NCBI GenBank assembly: GCA_020346825.1
Contig: CP070791.1
Span: forward strand, 1,076,269 to 1,094,743
Direction: 5' to 3'
DNA from: Candidatus Bathyarchaeota archaeon
GTDB lineage: Archaea; Thermoproteota; Bathyarchaeia; Bathyarchaeales; Bathyarchaeaceae
DNA: 18,475 bases
The notes beneath the pieces were generated by a model. It was not told where the DNA came from and did no database searches. It saw nothing but the letters and a program-made list of their open reading frames with translations. The position numbers were made by a program, and so were the translations under genes. Shown piece by piece: positions 1 through 6,897 of this stretch (the first letter of the stretch is position 1; every line of letters begins with the position of its first letter).

Positions 1-257
1 TCGCCTAAACGCATTGCAAACAATTGAGCAAACAAACGCGAAACGTGAATTGCAGCCCAATCTCTTTTAGGTTCATCCAAGCCCAACTCCCCCGCAATTC
101 TGATAAATTCGCGGGCTAGGGAGCCGCCGCCAACAATGGCAACAATATCATGCCCCTGATCCTTAAGAACCTTCAGCAAATCAACATACTTGCCGATAAG
201 AGATGGATTGGGCGGAGAAGCCACCACAGAACCGCCTACACGAATTACAATCCTCAC
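1..257 (-). CDS. pyrH: UMP kinase, archaeal type (N-terminal part, cut by window edge)
   Basis: Reading leftward from a GTG codon at 257-255, the frame stays open to the window edge (85 codons). It begins VRIVIRVGGSVVASPPNPS and continues through DIVAIVGGGSLAREFI to HVSRLFAQLFAMRLGE. This is the start of the amino-acid kinase fold as found in archaeal UMP kinases, which phosphorylate UMP to UDP in pyrimidine nucleotide synthesis in the cytoplasm. The VGGS loop and the VGGGSLARE loop are the phosphate-binding glycine-rich segments of the family. A GGAG (270-267) lies 9 bases before the GTG. The gene is divergent from the metallo-hydrolase at 409. The C-terminal UMP-specificity region is outside the window. 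The family call is strong; the kinase subtype rests on the N-terminus only. Confidence 0.87.
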   Translation of the reverse strand, partial: MRIVIRVGGSVVASPPNPSLIGKYVDLLKVLKDQGHDIVAIVGGGSLAREFIRIAGELGLDEPKRDWAAIHVSRLFAQLFAMRLG

Positions 258-408
258 TTGGAAAGGCTCCCACTTTTATGTTCACAACGATTCACAATAT
301 AACTTCTCTCTACCCCACCACCGGATTCAAATGGCTTATAATGGTTCTCTGCAATATTCTGATCTAATGACAAGCGAATTGACTTCGAACTCTTCTCGGT
401 GAAAAATC
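258..408. promoter_or_regulatory. Divergent promoter region between pyrH and the MBL hydrolase
   Basis: This 151-base non-coding gap separates two divergently transcribed genes. It contains an AT-rich TATA-like stretch (ACAATATAAC, near 294-303) that could serve the rightward gene, and a CATAAAAGT-like stretch on the minus strand near 273-281 just ahead of pyrH. Open frames crossing it are short and have no recognisable protein character. The box assignments are by eye. Confidence 0.4.
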
Positions 409-1251
409 ATGACTGAGGTTGAACTTGTTTTCTTGGGGACAGGCGGTGGAAGATTCGCTACCATAACTCAGAAACGGAGAACTGGAGGAATCCGTTTCCT
501 GTCTAAAAACCTCAACATGCATCTAGACCCTGGTCCCGGTGCCCTTATATACTCTCTAGAAATGGGGTTGAACCCCCAGAAAATCAAGGCGGTGCTGGTT
601 TCCCACGGTCACCCAGATCACTATACTAACGCAGAGGTTTTGATCGAAGCCATGACTGGGGGGATGCTGCGAAAGCGGGGCATCGTGGCGGCGCCCCATA
701 ATGTCTTGTTTGGCAACAATGAAAGCCGACCTGCGATTTCCATGTACCATCAAAAAATACCTGAAAAAGTAATAGAAGTAAAGCTTGGAGATGTCTTCTA
801 TGTTGACGACACAAGAATCGGGGTCACGGAGGCTAAACACTCTGACCTTGAAACGGTTGGGTTCAGGTTTGAAACTCCAGCAGTTGGAGATATCGGTTAT
901 ACGTCAGACACGGAATACTTTGAAGGAGTTGGGAAGACCTACGAGGGGGTTAGATTGCTCATTCTGTGCGTTATGAGACCCTCCGGGAACCCTTGGATGG
1001 GCCACATGACTCCTGGAGACGCTGTGAAAATTGTGGAAGAGGTCAGGCCAGAAATGGTTGTAGCCACCCATTTTGGGATGAAAATGATTTTCAGTGGACC
1101 CAACCGCGAAGTTGAATTGATAGAGAAAAAGACGGGGATCCCTACCTTGGCAGCTTTCGATGGGATGCGCCTACGAGTAGGTGAGAAGATTCTGGTGGAA
1201 AAAACAGGGGGTGGGCAAGGAAGCCTAGAAGGGTTTCTGAATCGTGGGTGA
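409..1251 (+). CDS. Metallo-beta-lactamase fold hydrolase
   Basis: This 280-residue protein of the metallo-beta-lactamase superfamily is a cytoplasmic metal-dependent hydrolase. The N-terminal LVFLGTGGGRF strand-loop is followed by the metal-binding signature HGHPDH at residues 66-71. Further likely ligands lie in EAKHSD (about residue 143), YTSDTE and ATHFG (about residue 222). Length and layout resemble the RNase Z/ThiN-like branch without a beta-CASP insertion, so the substrate could be a nucleic acid, nucleotide or small ester; the sequence does not decide this. The ATG is supported by GGTGA at 398-402, six bases upstream. It stands alone between pyrH and the MFS gene, with about 140 bases before the next gene. 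No signal peptide or membrane segment is visible. Confidence 0.85.
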   Translation: MTEVELVFLGTGGGRFATITQKRRTGGIRFLSKNLNMHLDPGPGALIYSLEMGLNPQKIKAVLVSHGHPDHYTNAEVLIEAMTGGMLRKRGIVAAPHNVLFGNNESRPAISMYHQKIPEKVIEVKLGDVFYVDDTRIGVTEAKHSDLETVGFRFETPAVGDIGYTSDTEYFEGVGKTYEGVRLLILCVMRPSGNPWMGHMTPGDAVKIVEEVRPEMVVATHFGMKMIFSGPNREVELIEKKTGIPTLAAFDGMRLRVGEKILVEKTGGGQGSLEGFLNRG

Positions 1252-1333
1252 AGAGAACTTGTGTTTGAAGTTAGGTTTCTCTTCAGTTTTGCTTCCAGTG
1301 TTTGTTGCTTTGGGTTCACAATCTGACGTTTAG

Positions 1334-1342
1334 TTTTTATCC
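1334..1342 (+). promoter_or_regulatory. TATA-like box for the MFS transporter
   Basis: TTTTTATCC lies in the gap between the hydrolase and the transporter. Archaeal transcription usually begins about 25 bases after the TATA centre, which here gives about 1362. That is downstream of a possible TTG start at 1355 and upstream of the GTG at 1394, so it favours the later start. Confidence 0.4.
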
Positions 1343-1393
1343 TCTAGATTTTTATTGGCTAATGTCGTTGGTTCATGGACAAAGGTGAAGTGT

Positions 1394-2635
1394 GTGGGAT
1401 TAGGAGACGTTCTTAGACGAGAGTTCTCGTTCATTTCTGGCAACTTTCGGATTCTTGTTCTCAGCTGGGTTGTAATGGATCTTGCCATGGAGATGCCTAG
1501 CCCTAATTTCCAGTATTACGTTCAAGCTTTGGGTGGAACCGGCGTGGTTTTAGGAATCATAGGCTTTGCAAACTTTCTTGCGATAGCAGCCGTAGCTTTT
1601 CCCGGCGGCTACCTCGCAGACAAATATGGAAGACGATGGCTCATATCGACCATGACCTTCGGGATGTCTCTATCATATCTGTTCTTTGCGCTTGCTCCAT
1701 CATGGCACTTCATTTTGTTAGGTTCTATTGTGAACAGCCTTTGTCTAATCTATCAGCCAGCGTTGTTCGCAATGGTTCAAGATTCGCTTCCTCCAGAGCG
1801 GAGGGGCATGGGATCATCCATCATACAACTTATCCATGGTACCTTCAACACCCCAGGTCCACTAATCGCAGGTTTTCTGTTGCTGCAATTTGGGTTGGTG
1901 ACGAGTATGCGAATCGTCTATCTAATCGTGACACTTCTCTTTCTCACGGCTGCAGTGTTGCGGCTTAGGTTAAAGGAAGTCATGACGAAAGGAGAGTCAA
2001 TCCGCTTCAGCTATTTCATCTCTTCGTATCCTAAAGCGATTAGGGAGAGCTTTAGCGTCTGGAAGGTCGTTCCTCGATCAATGTGGTGGCTCTTTGTGGT
2101 TCAGACGTTCGTGATGTTTGGAATAGCGCTTACTCAGGTGATTAACGCAATATATGCCAGAGATGTGCTTCTAATACCGGAGGAGCAGTGGTGGCTCGTC
2201 TACATCCCACTCTTGTTGACCTTGGTCGTGGCTTCCATTCCGATCGGGAAGATAGTTGACAAGTTCGGGAGGAAAACACCGATGGTTGTTGGGCTACTCG
2301 TCCTAGGTGCGTCTACACTGCTTTTTGTCACTGCCAATCTTCCAATCGCCATGATTTCTATGTGTCTACTAGCAATCGGTCAATTATTAGGAATGTCTAC
2401 GGTGATGGCGCTTGCAACAGATCTTGTGCCTCCAGCAAATAGAGGCAAAGTAAACGGGTTCACAAACTTCATTAGCTCCGTCATGATGGGTTTCGGCATG
2501 TTGCTGGGCAACTACCTCTATGTAAACTTATTTCCTCAACTACCCTTCTACGTAGCAGCTGCACTAATTGTTCCAGAGGTTCTTGTGGTCTTGTTTCTTG
2601 TACATGAACCTGAAAAACGAGTAGGCGATACCTAG
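1394..2635 (+). CDS. Major facilitator superfamily transporter
   Basis: About 413 residues with alternating hydrophobic segments consistent with 12 transmembrane helices, so a polytopic membrane secondary transporter. MFS motif A (GYLADKYGRRWLI) sits after the second helix, and its echo (GKIVDKFGRKTPM) sits between helices 8 and 9 in the second half, the usual two-fold pseudo-repeat. The substrate cannot be told; drug or metabolite efflux is typical. The frame is open from a TTG at 1355, but that codon has no ribosome binding site, whereas AGGTGA at 1383-1388 sits five bases before the GTG at 1394, so I prefer 1394. The gene is monocistronic, with a T-rich stretch after the stop and convergent thiT beyond. 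Confidence 0.85.
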   Translation: MGLGDVLRREFSFISGNFRILVLSWVVMDLAMEMPSPNFQYYVQALGGTGVVLGIIGFANFLAIAAVAFPGGYLADKYGRRWLISTMTFGMSLSYLFFALAPSWHFILLGSIVNSLCLIYQPALFAMVQDSLPPERRGMGSSIIQLIHGTFNTPGPLIAGFLLLQFGLVTSMRIVYLIVTLLFLTAAVLRLRLKEVMTKGESIRFSYFISSYPKAIRESFSVWKVVPRSMWWLFVVQTFVMFGIALTQVINAIYARDVLLIPEEQWWLVYIPLLLTLVVASIPIGKIVDKFGRKTPMVVGLLVLGASTLLFVTANLPIAMISMCLLAIGQLLGMSTVMALATDLVPPANRGKVNGFTNFISSVMMGFGMLLGNYLYVNLFPQLPFYVAAALIVPEVLVVLFLVHEPEKRVGDT

Positions 2636-2676
2636 CCGCGAGGATAATTTGTTCTTAAAGAATGTTGTTAGATACC

Positions 2677-2693
2677 TCTTTTTATTCGTTTTC
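2677..2693 (+). terminator. T-rich transcription stop after the MFS gene
   Basis: The stretch CTCTTTTTATTCGTTTTCT lies about 40 bases past the transporter stop, in the gap between convergent genes. Archaeal RNA polymerase terminates at such U-rich tracts without needing a stem-loop. No strong hairpin precedes it. Confidence 0.4.
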
Positions 2694-2731
2694 TACGGCA
2701 GATGGCTTCATGCATGCGGGCAAATCGCAGT

Positions 2732-3259
2732 TTACAGATAGACATCAATCAGATTCCTTTTGACGAAGACGTATATGATTATAACACTTATAATGAACTC
2801 TACAAGAAGATAGCCTCCATTGTAAACAGCTGAGTAAACCGCTGGATGCGTTCCAGCTGGAGCGTACATTGAAAAGAACCAGATACCTGAAGTGAAGTGA
2901 GCTAAGAATCTTCCAAAGATTCCTACTCCAACTCCCAACAATGGATATTTTCTAAACATTCCTGCTAACCCTAGAGCAGCAAATGCTATGGGATAGTCGA
3001 GCAAAGCTTGTACTGGGTCAACAATGTAGCTTCCGGGCAAAGCCATGTGAACTAGTCCATAAATGGCGGTAGCTTCTAACCCGGAGCGTAAACCTCTTCT
3101 CAAAGAAAACCATAGCAGTGGCACCATGCCTGCTGCGCTCACAGATCCTCCTTGAGGAAGATGGTATATTGGTGGTAGAATATCTTTCAAAACAACACTT
3201 AGGGCGACAACGACAGATCCTTCAGCTAATATTCTTGTTGGAATCCTTCTTTCATTCAT
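2732..3259 (-). CDS. thiT: Energy-coupled thiamine transporter S-component, ThiT family
   Basis: This 175-residue, very hydrophobic protein has about six membrane helices. It is the substrate-binding (S) component of an ECF-type vitamin transporter, which binds thiamine outside and works with a shared EcfT/ATPase module not seen here. The ThiT/YuaJ signature is clear: HLPQGGSVSAAGMVPLLWFS near residue 33, then LRRGLRSG, then DPVQALLDYPIAFAALGLAG, and near the end RFLAHFTSGIWFF and YAPAGTHPAVYSAVYNGGY. The ATG at 3259 is fixed by GGAGGG at 3271-3266, six bases upstream. The frame stays open further upstream to 3361, but that part is the riboswitch, not protein. Translation is probably repressed by TPP through the element just upstream. 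Confidence in thiamine is high because protein family and riboswitch agree. Confidence 0.93.
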   Translation of the reverse strand: MNERRIPTRILAEGSVVVALSVVLKDILPPIYHLPQGGSVSAAGMVPLLWFSLRRGLRSGLEATAIYGLVHMALPGSYIVDPVQALLDYPIAFAALGLAGMFRKYPLLGVGVGIFGRFLAHFTSGIWFFSMYAPAGTHPAVYSAVYNGGYLLVEFIISVIIIYVFVKRNLIDVYL

Positions 3260-3264
3260 GTTTT

Positions 3265-3350
3265 TCCCTCCGCCAGCATTACCTGGTTCAGGTTCAAAGG
3301 GTCGACGACCAACCAGTCGTCCTCTCAGCCAGGTTAACCCAGCTCCCCTA
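3265..3350 (-). promoter_or_regulatory. TPP riboswitch (THI element) controlling thiT
   Basis: On the minus strand this is a full THI-box aptamer. It has the 5' AGGGG of P2, a P3 arm AGCUGGGUUAACCUGGCU, the conserved CUGAGAG (3328-3322), a 6-bp P3a hairpin GACGAC/GUCGUC (3321-3304), and ACCC (3302-3299) to close P2. Then come GAACCUGA, a P5 hairpin CCAG-GUAAUG-CUGG and the terminal GCGGAGGGA. Pyrimidine-sensing and pyrophosphate-sensing arms are both present. The 3' GGAGGG is also the thiT ribosome binding site and would pair with CCU in P4, so ligand binding should hide it. An outer P1 stem is not obvious. Binding of TPP and translational control are inferred from family knowledge. Confidence 0.93.
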
Positions 3351-3382
3351 GCCCCTACCAAACGGGGGTAACAGCCTTCTTG

Positions 3383-3390
3383 TATTTAAG
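3383..3390 (-). promoter_or_regulatory. TATA-like box for the riboswitch-thiT transcript
   Basis: CTTAAATA on the minus strand, read leftward from 3390, resembles an archaeal TATA box. Counting about 25 bases downstream puts the transcript start near 3360, just ahead of the riboswitch aptamer. This leaves little leader before the aptamer. Confidence 0.5.
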
Positions 3391-3456
3391 ATTTGGCAAT
3401 TCACGATGAGTACCATACTACGGGTTAGTAGAAAGTATGAGAAAAGAATTCTTTGT

Positions 3457-3711
3457 CTAATGTCTGTATTCTTTGGCTACGATCATAGTTGTCGTTAGGA
3501 AGATGTCAGGTGATGCTCTAAGTCTGTCTGTTAAGAACTTGTCCAATTGCGCTAGATCCTCAACTTGTACCTTCACGATGGCGTCGTATTCACCGTACAG
3601 TTCATCCACTTGAACTACTTCTTCGAAATTAGAAACTTTGTTGCATACATCCCTTTCAGCACCTGACCTCAAGGTAATCAAAACATAGGCAAGGGTAGCC
3701 AATCTTTTCAT
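3457..3711 (-). CDS. Stand-alone Lrp/AsnC effector (RAM) domain protein
   Basis: This 84-residue protein corresponds to only the C-terminal ligand-binding (RAM) domain of Lrp/AsnC regulators. It has an initial strand AYVLITLRSGAE, then a helix ending in KVSNFEEVVQVDELYGEYDAIVKVQVEDL, a helix QLDKFLTDRL, and the closing strands SPDIFLTTTMIVAKEY. There is no helix-turn-helix, so it cannot bind DNA by itself. In the family such proteins form dimers or octamers and bind amino acids or modulate full-length partners. The ATG at 3711 has GGAG touching it; a TTG at 3702 with a nine-base spacing is an alternative. A TTATAA near 3742-3737 would give an almost leaderless transcript. It is not obviously co-transcribed with thiT, which has its own promoter and riboswitch. 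Confidence 0.85.
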   Translation of the reverse strand: MKRLATLAYVLITLRSGAERDVCNKVSNFEEVVQVDELYGEYDAIVKVQVEDLAQLDKFLTDRLRASPDIFLTTTMIVAKEYRH

Positions 3712-3736
3712 CTCCAGAATAAGAGTTGAAGATCCA

Positions 3737-3742
3737 TTATAA
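3737..3742 (-). promoter_or_regulatory. TATA-like box for the RAM-domain gene
   Basis: TTATAA on the minus strand lies about 27 bases before the ATG at 3711, so the transcript would be nearly leaderless. A second AT-rich run (CGATATACTT, about 3755-3746) is an alternative box. Confidence 0.4.
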
Positions 3743-3846
3743 CTTAAGTATATCGATCAAAAGATCTTGCCACAACGTAATATTGTGTGCGGTAAAAAAG
3801 TGTGCTGCGAATATTGAGAGTTGTTGAAGGGAACATTGTTCACGAG

Positions 3847-4335
3847 TTAGATTGAACTATCATTTTTTTCGCGAGACTGTTTAGTTTTATTTTCGCTGAT
3901 CCAATGTGATTTTAGGGCACCTGTTTTGTCGATTGTATATTCCTTCTTGAATATGGTGGCTTCTTTTTTGTAGCGTTCCACAGCCTCCTTCAAAACAGGA
4001 AACACGTTTTGTCGATGAGCTCCAGCAACCACAACGTATACTAAATCCTCACCGGCGATAAACTCCCCAACAAGATGGTGAATCTGAACATCAATCACAT
4101 CCTCCCTTTTCTTAAGCTCTTTGCAGATGTTGTCAAGAACCTCGTTGGCTTTTTCCTCATAAGCCTCCAAAATCAACTTTTTCACGGTTTCGCCGTTTCG
4201 AGTTTCGCCGCGAACTACACCTATGAAGGTGGCCAACGCTCCTGTCTTGTGAAAATCTGGTCTATTCTTCACAGATTTCAGTAAGTCGCGGAGGGAAAAC
4301 TCTCCTTTTTCATGAATGCCGACATATCGGACCAT
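3847..4335 (-). CDS. moaE: Molybdopterin synthase catalytic subunit MoaE
   Basis: This 162-residue protein is the large subunit of molybdopterin synthase, which takes sulfur from the MoaD thiocarboxylate and inserts it into cyclic pyranopterin monophosphate to make molybdopterin, for molybdenum or tungsten enzymes. Family marks are GALATFIGVVRGETRNGETV (from about residue 32), LILEAYEEKA, IHHLVGEFIAGEDLVYVVVAGAHRQNVF with HR at 107-108, and the C-terminal active-site segment YKKEATIFKKEYT with lysines at 123-124 and 130-131, corresponding to the two catalytic lysines of E. coli MoaE. ATG 4335 is chosen because AGGTG (4346-4342) is six bases upstream; a GTG at 4344 overlaps that site. No moaD or other moa gene is in the window. 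A tungsten-type aldehyde oxidoreductase elsewhere would be a natural client. Confidence 0.9.
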   Translation of the reverse strand: MVRYVGIHEKGEFSLRDLLKSVKNRPDFHKTGALATFIGVVRGETRNGETVKKLILEAYEEKANEVLDNICKELKKREDVIDVQIHHLVGEFIAGEDLVYVVVAGAHRQNVFPVLKEAVERYKKEATIFKKEYTIDKTGALKSHWISENKTKQSREKNDSSI

Positions 4336-4354
4336 GTGAAGCACCTGTTGATCA

Positions 4355-4389
4355 GTTCATTGATGGCTGAACTTCCTCTTATCTTTAAG
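4355..4389 (-). promoter_or_regulatory. moaE promoter with a small inverted repeat at the predicted start
   Basis: CTTAAAGAT on the minus strand (4389-4381) resembles a TATA box and predicts transcription from about 4359. Over that point lies an inverted repeat GTTCA-8 bases-TGAAC (4355-4372), placed like a repressor site. The repeat is short, so it may be chance. Confidence 0.3.
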
Positions 4390-4532
4390 TACTGTACTAG
4401 GAATTGGCCTCCTTCTTTGAAACCAACACCGAAGAAGCCTTGAATGCTTATAGAATGGAGTTGACAATTGGGCTATAGTACCGATGTCGTAGTGCATGTA
4501 TGTCTTTTCTGTAACTTTTACATTTGTGAACC

Positions 4533-4540
4533 TTTATATC
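4533..4540 (+). promoter_or_regulatory. TATA box of the kor operon
   Basis: TTTATATC lies about 48 bases upstream of the ATG chosen for korD. The predicted transcript start is near 4561, downstream of nothing coding on this strand. This is one of the clearer TATA boxes in the window and probably drives korD to the polyferredoxin. Confidence 0.55.
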
Positions 4541-4583
4541 CGAGACAAAGTCGAATCTTGGTAGAAGTCTGATGGAGACAAAA

Positions 4584-4895
4584 ATGCGAGCAAGTGGCAA
4601 GGTTCTGCTAACTCAGAGGGTGAAAATCTCTCGAGGAGAAATCCACAGTATAGATGAACGATGCAAGCAATGTCGTTTGTGTATCGAACTCTGTCCTAAA
4701 GAGGTGCTCCAAGAATCTGAGAAAGTAAACGAGAAAGGCTATCACCCTCCAGAGGCTGTTGAAGAACCGGAGAAGGGAAAAAGTTGCGTCGCATGCGGTT
4801 TGTGCGAAGTAATTTGCCCAGAATATGCCATATGGGTTGAAGAGAAGAAGGAGAACGCATCAACGGAGGGGGATCAACGGGAAAGGCGGTTTTAA
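4584..4895 (+). CDS. korD: 2-oxoacid (2-oxoglutarate) ferredoxin oxidoreductase, delta/ferredoxin subunit
   Basis: This 103-residue protein has two 4Fe-4S binding motifs: CKQCRLCIELCP (cysteines 27, 30, 33, 37) and CVACGLCEVICP (68, 71, 74, 78). It is the electron-carrying delta subunit of the KorABCD complex, which oxidises a 2-oxoacid with CoA to acyl-CoA and CO2 and reduces ferredoxin. It is the first gene of the operon. The frame opens at ATG 4572, but GGAG at 4574-4577 lies six bases before ATG 4584, which I take as the start. Its 3' end overlaps the open frame of korA, which is read one frame back (-1). The lysine/glutamate-rich tail after the second cluster motif is ordinary linker. 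Confidence 0.88.
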   Translation: MRASGKVLLTQRVKISRGEIHSIDERCKQCRLCIELCPKEVLQESEKVNEKGYHPPEAVEEPEKGKSCVACGLCEVICPEYAIWVEEKKENASTEGDQRERRF

Positions 4896-6028
4896 CGGGC
4901 AAACACTTCTGGTACGGCAATATCGCCGTAGCAGAGGGAGCAATAGCGGCCGGTTGCCGATTTTTTGCTGGATATCCAATTACTCCTGCAAGTGAAATAG
5001 CTGAACACATCTCCAGAAGATTTCCAGAAATAGGTGGAATATTCATCCAGTTTGAGGATGAACTTGCATCGATGGCTGCAATCTTAGGGGCATCATGGGC
5101 GGGCGCCAAATCAATGACCGCAACATCTGGACCCGGGTTAAGTCTAATGATGGAGAACTTTGGTTTGGGAGTGATGATGGAAGTCCCTACCGTCGTTGTG
5201 GACATCCAACGAGGAGGTCCAAGTACGGGTCTCCCAACGCTTACTGCTCAGGGGGACGTCATGCAGGCGAGATGGGGAAGCCACGGACACTACGAAATAA
5301 TCGCCCTTGCACCGGACTCGCCCCAAGAGGCTTTCGATCTCACAATACGCTGCTTCAATCTCGCAGAGAAATATCGGGTTCCTGTTATTCTCCTCGCTAG
5401 CGAGACCGTTGGCCTCAGCGCCGGAAAGGTGGTGGTCCCACCTGAGGACGAAATAAAACTCATTGATCGGAAGAAGCCTACAGTTCCGCCAGGAGAGTAC
5501 TTACCCTACAGGCCCGATGAAGACTTGATCCCTCCGATGGCCAGTGCGGGTGAAGGATACGCTATCTGCGCCACAGGCCTCACTCACGACGAAAAGGGCT
5601 ATCCAGAAACGAACGCGGAGACACAAGAAAAGCTGGTTAGACGCCTAAACGACAAGATCCGAGTGCACTTAGAGGAGATAGTTGATGTGGAAGAGGAGCA
5701 CCTGGAAGACGCAGAGATTGCGGTAGTCTCTTATGGGCAGGTTTCTCGACCCGCAAAGAGAGCAGTTAAAATGGCCAGAGACGAGGGAATCAAAGCTGGA
5801 AGTATCAAACTCATCACTGTCTGGCCTTTTGCAGAGCACGTTATACGGAAGTGGGCAAAGCAAGTAGAGTGGTTCATTGTCCCAGAGTTGAACTATGGTC
5901 AAATCTACTTGGAGGTAAGGAGGGAAGCGTGTGGGGATTCCAAAGTTGTTCCTATTCCAAGAATGGGAGGCAGACTGATTACACCACAAGAGATCTATCA
6001 AGAGATTAAGAAGGTGAGCAAAAACTGA
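4877..6028 (+). CDS. korA: 2-oxoacid ferredoxin oxidoreductase, alpha subunit (no standard start codon)
   Basis: The frame encodes the KorA subunit, which carries the pyrimidine-binding part of the thiamine-diphosphate site and the CoA-facing domain. The N-terminal region GKAVLTGKHFWYGN, AVAEGAIAAGCRFFAGYPIT and SEIAEHIS matches the family, followed by SGPGLSLMMENFGLG, QRGGPSTGLPT, RCFNLAEKYRVPVI and TGLTHDEKGYP. From the stop at 4838-4840 to 5072 there is no ATG, GTG or TTG in frame, and a start at 5072 would delete about 65 conserved residues. The best candidate is ACG at 4877, seven bases after GGAGG (4865-4869), giving 383 residues, a normal length. A -1 slip or an indel in the G5 run at 4868-4872, fusing it to korD, is the alternative. 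The gene is followed nine bases later by korB. Confidence 0.85.
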   Translation, partial: TGKAVLTGKHFWYGNIAVAEGAIAAGCRFFAGYPITPASEIAEHISRRFPEIGGIFIQFEDELASMAAILGASWAGAKSMTATSGPGLSLMMENFGLGVMMEVPTVVVDIQRGGPSTGLPTLTAQGDVMQARWGSHGHYEIIALAPDSPQEAFDLTIRCFNLAEKYRVPVILLASETVGLSAGKVVVPPEDEIKLIDRKKPTVPPGEYLPYRPDEDLIPPMASAGEGYAICATGLTHDEKGYPETNAETQEKLVRRLNDKIRVHLEEIVDVEEEHLEDAEIAVVSYGQVSRPAKRAVKMARDEGIKAGSIKLITVWPFAEHVIRKWAKQVEWFIVPELNYGQIYLEVRREACGDSKVVPIPRMGGRLITPQEIYQEIKKVSKN

Positions 6029-6036
6029 GCCGGAAG

Positions 6037-6897
6037 ATGATAAGAGAGGAAGAACCTCAAGAGCTGCATCCTATGGACTGGTGGCTCAGATCCGAGCGGT
6101 TACCGCATATCTGGTGTGCTGGATGCGGCATTGGTCCAACGTTGTATGCTTGGACTAGAGCCCTGGACAGAGTTGGAATAGATAAAAAGAAGGTGGTCTA
6201 TGTGTCTGGAATAGGTTGCTGCGGTAGAGGATCTGGGTATCTGGATGTGGACGGTTTTCACACCACCCACGGCAGAGCCATCCCATTCGCTGTTGGGATC
6301 AAACTCGTCAAGCCAGAACTTTGTGTGAGCGTCATATCTGGAGATGGAGATCTCTTCTCCATAGGAGGCAACCACTTCATTCATGCTGCTAGAAGGAACG
6401 TAGATTTGCTTGTCATCTGCACCAACAACTTTATTTACGGTATGACAGGCGGGCAACTTGCAGCTACCACTCCCCAGAGAGACTACTCAACCACCACTCC
6501 TTACGGTAATACTGAACCTGCCTTCAACACACCATATCTGGCAGATGCATCAGGTGCAGTGTACGTCGCGAGATGGACGAGCATCCACGTAAGACTTCTA
6601 GAAAGGTCTATCGCTGAGGCACTAGGAATGAAAGGCTTTCGATATATTGAGGTTCTTTCGCCATGTCCTGTGAATTATGGTAGGCGGAACAGGCTTCGGG
6701 AAGTGGATGATATTGCGAAATGGTTTTGGGAGTTCTCGGTAGTTAAACATGAAGCAGATACGAAGGAGGTTCAGATTGAGAGGGGGAAGCCTCTAATCCT
6801 TGGAAACTTTGTCAAGAAGGAGAAAAAACTATCGTGTTACGAGGAACTGAAAGAATTGGAAGAAAGGGTGAGAGCCGCAGCGGAGGCGAAGAAATGA
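6037..6897 (+). CDS. korB: 2-oxoacid ferredoxin oxidoreductase, beta subunit
   Basis: This 286-residue protein binds the diphosphate end of thiamine diphosphate and a 4Fe-4S cluster. CAGCG at residues 27-31 and the cysteines in GIGCCGRGSG are the family cluster and active-site residues. The thiamine-diphosphate motif runs from GDG (102-104) to NN (130-131), the standard spacing. FIYGMTGGQLAATTP and EVLSPCPVNYGRRN are typical of 2-oxoglutarate-type KorB. It partners KorA and works in the cytoplasm. The ATG at 6037 has only a weak purine-rich site directly before it. The stop overlaps the korC start (ATGA), indicating translational coupling. Whether the true substrate is 2-oxoglutarate or another 2-oxoacid cannot be settled from sequence. 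Confidence 0.93.
   Translation: MIREEEPQELHPMDWWLRSERLPHIWCAGCGIGPTLYAWTRALDRVGIDKKKVVYVSGIGCCGRGSGYLDVDGFHTTHGRAIPFAVGIKLVKPELCVSVISGDGDLFSIGGNHFIHAARRNVDLLVICTNNFIYGMTGGQLAATTPQRDYSTTTPYGNTEPAFNTPYLADASGAVYVARWTSIHVRLLERSIAEALGMKGFRYIEVLSPCPVNYGRRNRLREVDDIAKWFWEFSVVKHEADTKEVQIERGKPLILGNFVKKEKKLSCYEELKELEERVRAAAEAKK

Noticed and set aside
190..402. 70-codon rightward frame before the metallo-hydrolase
   Set aside because: It starts inside the minus-strand UMP kinase gene and its translation has no protein-like character.
1252..1285. Imperfect inverted repeat AGAGAAC...GTTTCTCT after the metallo-hydrolase
   Set aside because: The arms need a bulge and the loop is long; no clear T-tract follows, so a terminator is not well supported.
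3280..3300. GGTTCAGGTTC-like sequence resembling a tRNA T-arm
   Set aside because: It belongs to the conserved GAACCUGA block of the riboswitch on the other strand; no acceptor or anticodon arms are present.
3260..3361. N-terminal extension of ThiT by 34 codons (MVGARGAG...)
   Set aside because: This is the TPP riboswitch read as protein; the ATG at 3259 with GGAGGG matches the family N-terminus.
4696..5205. 169-codon minus-strand frame opposite korD-korA
   Set aside because: It is antisense to two clearly conserved subunits; its length is a by-product of codon bias there.
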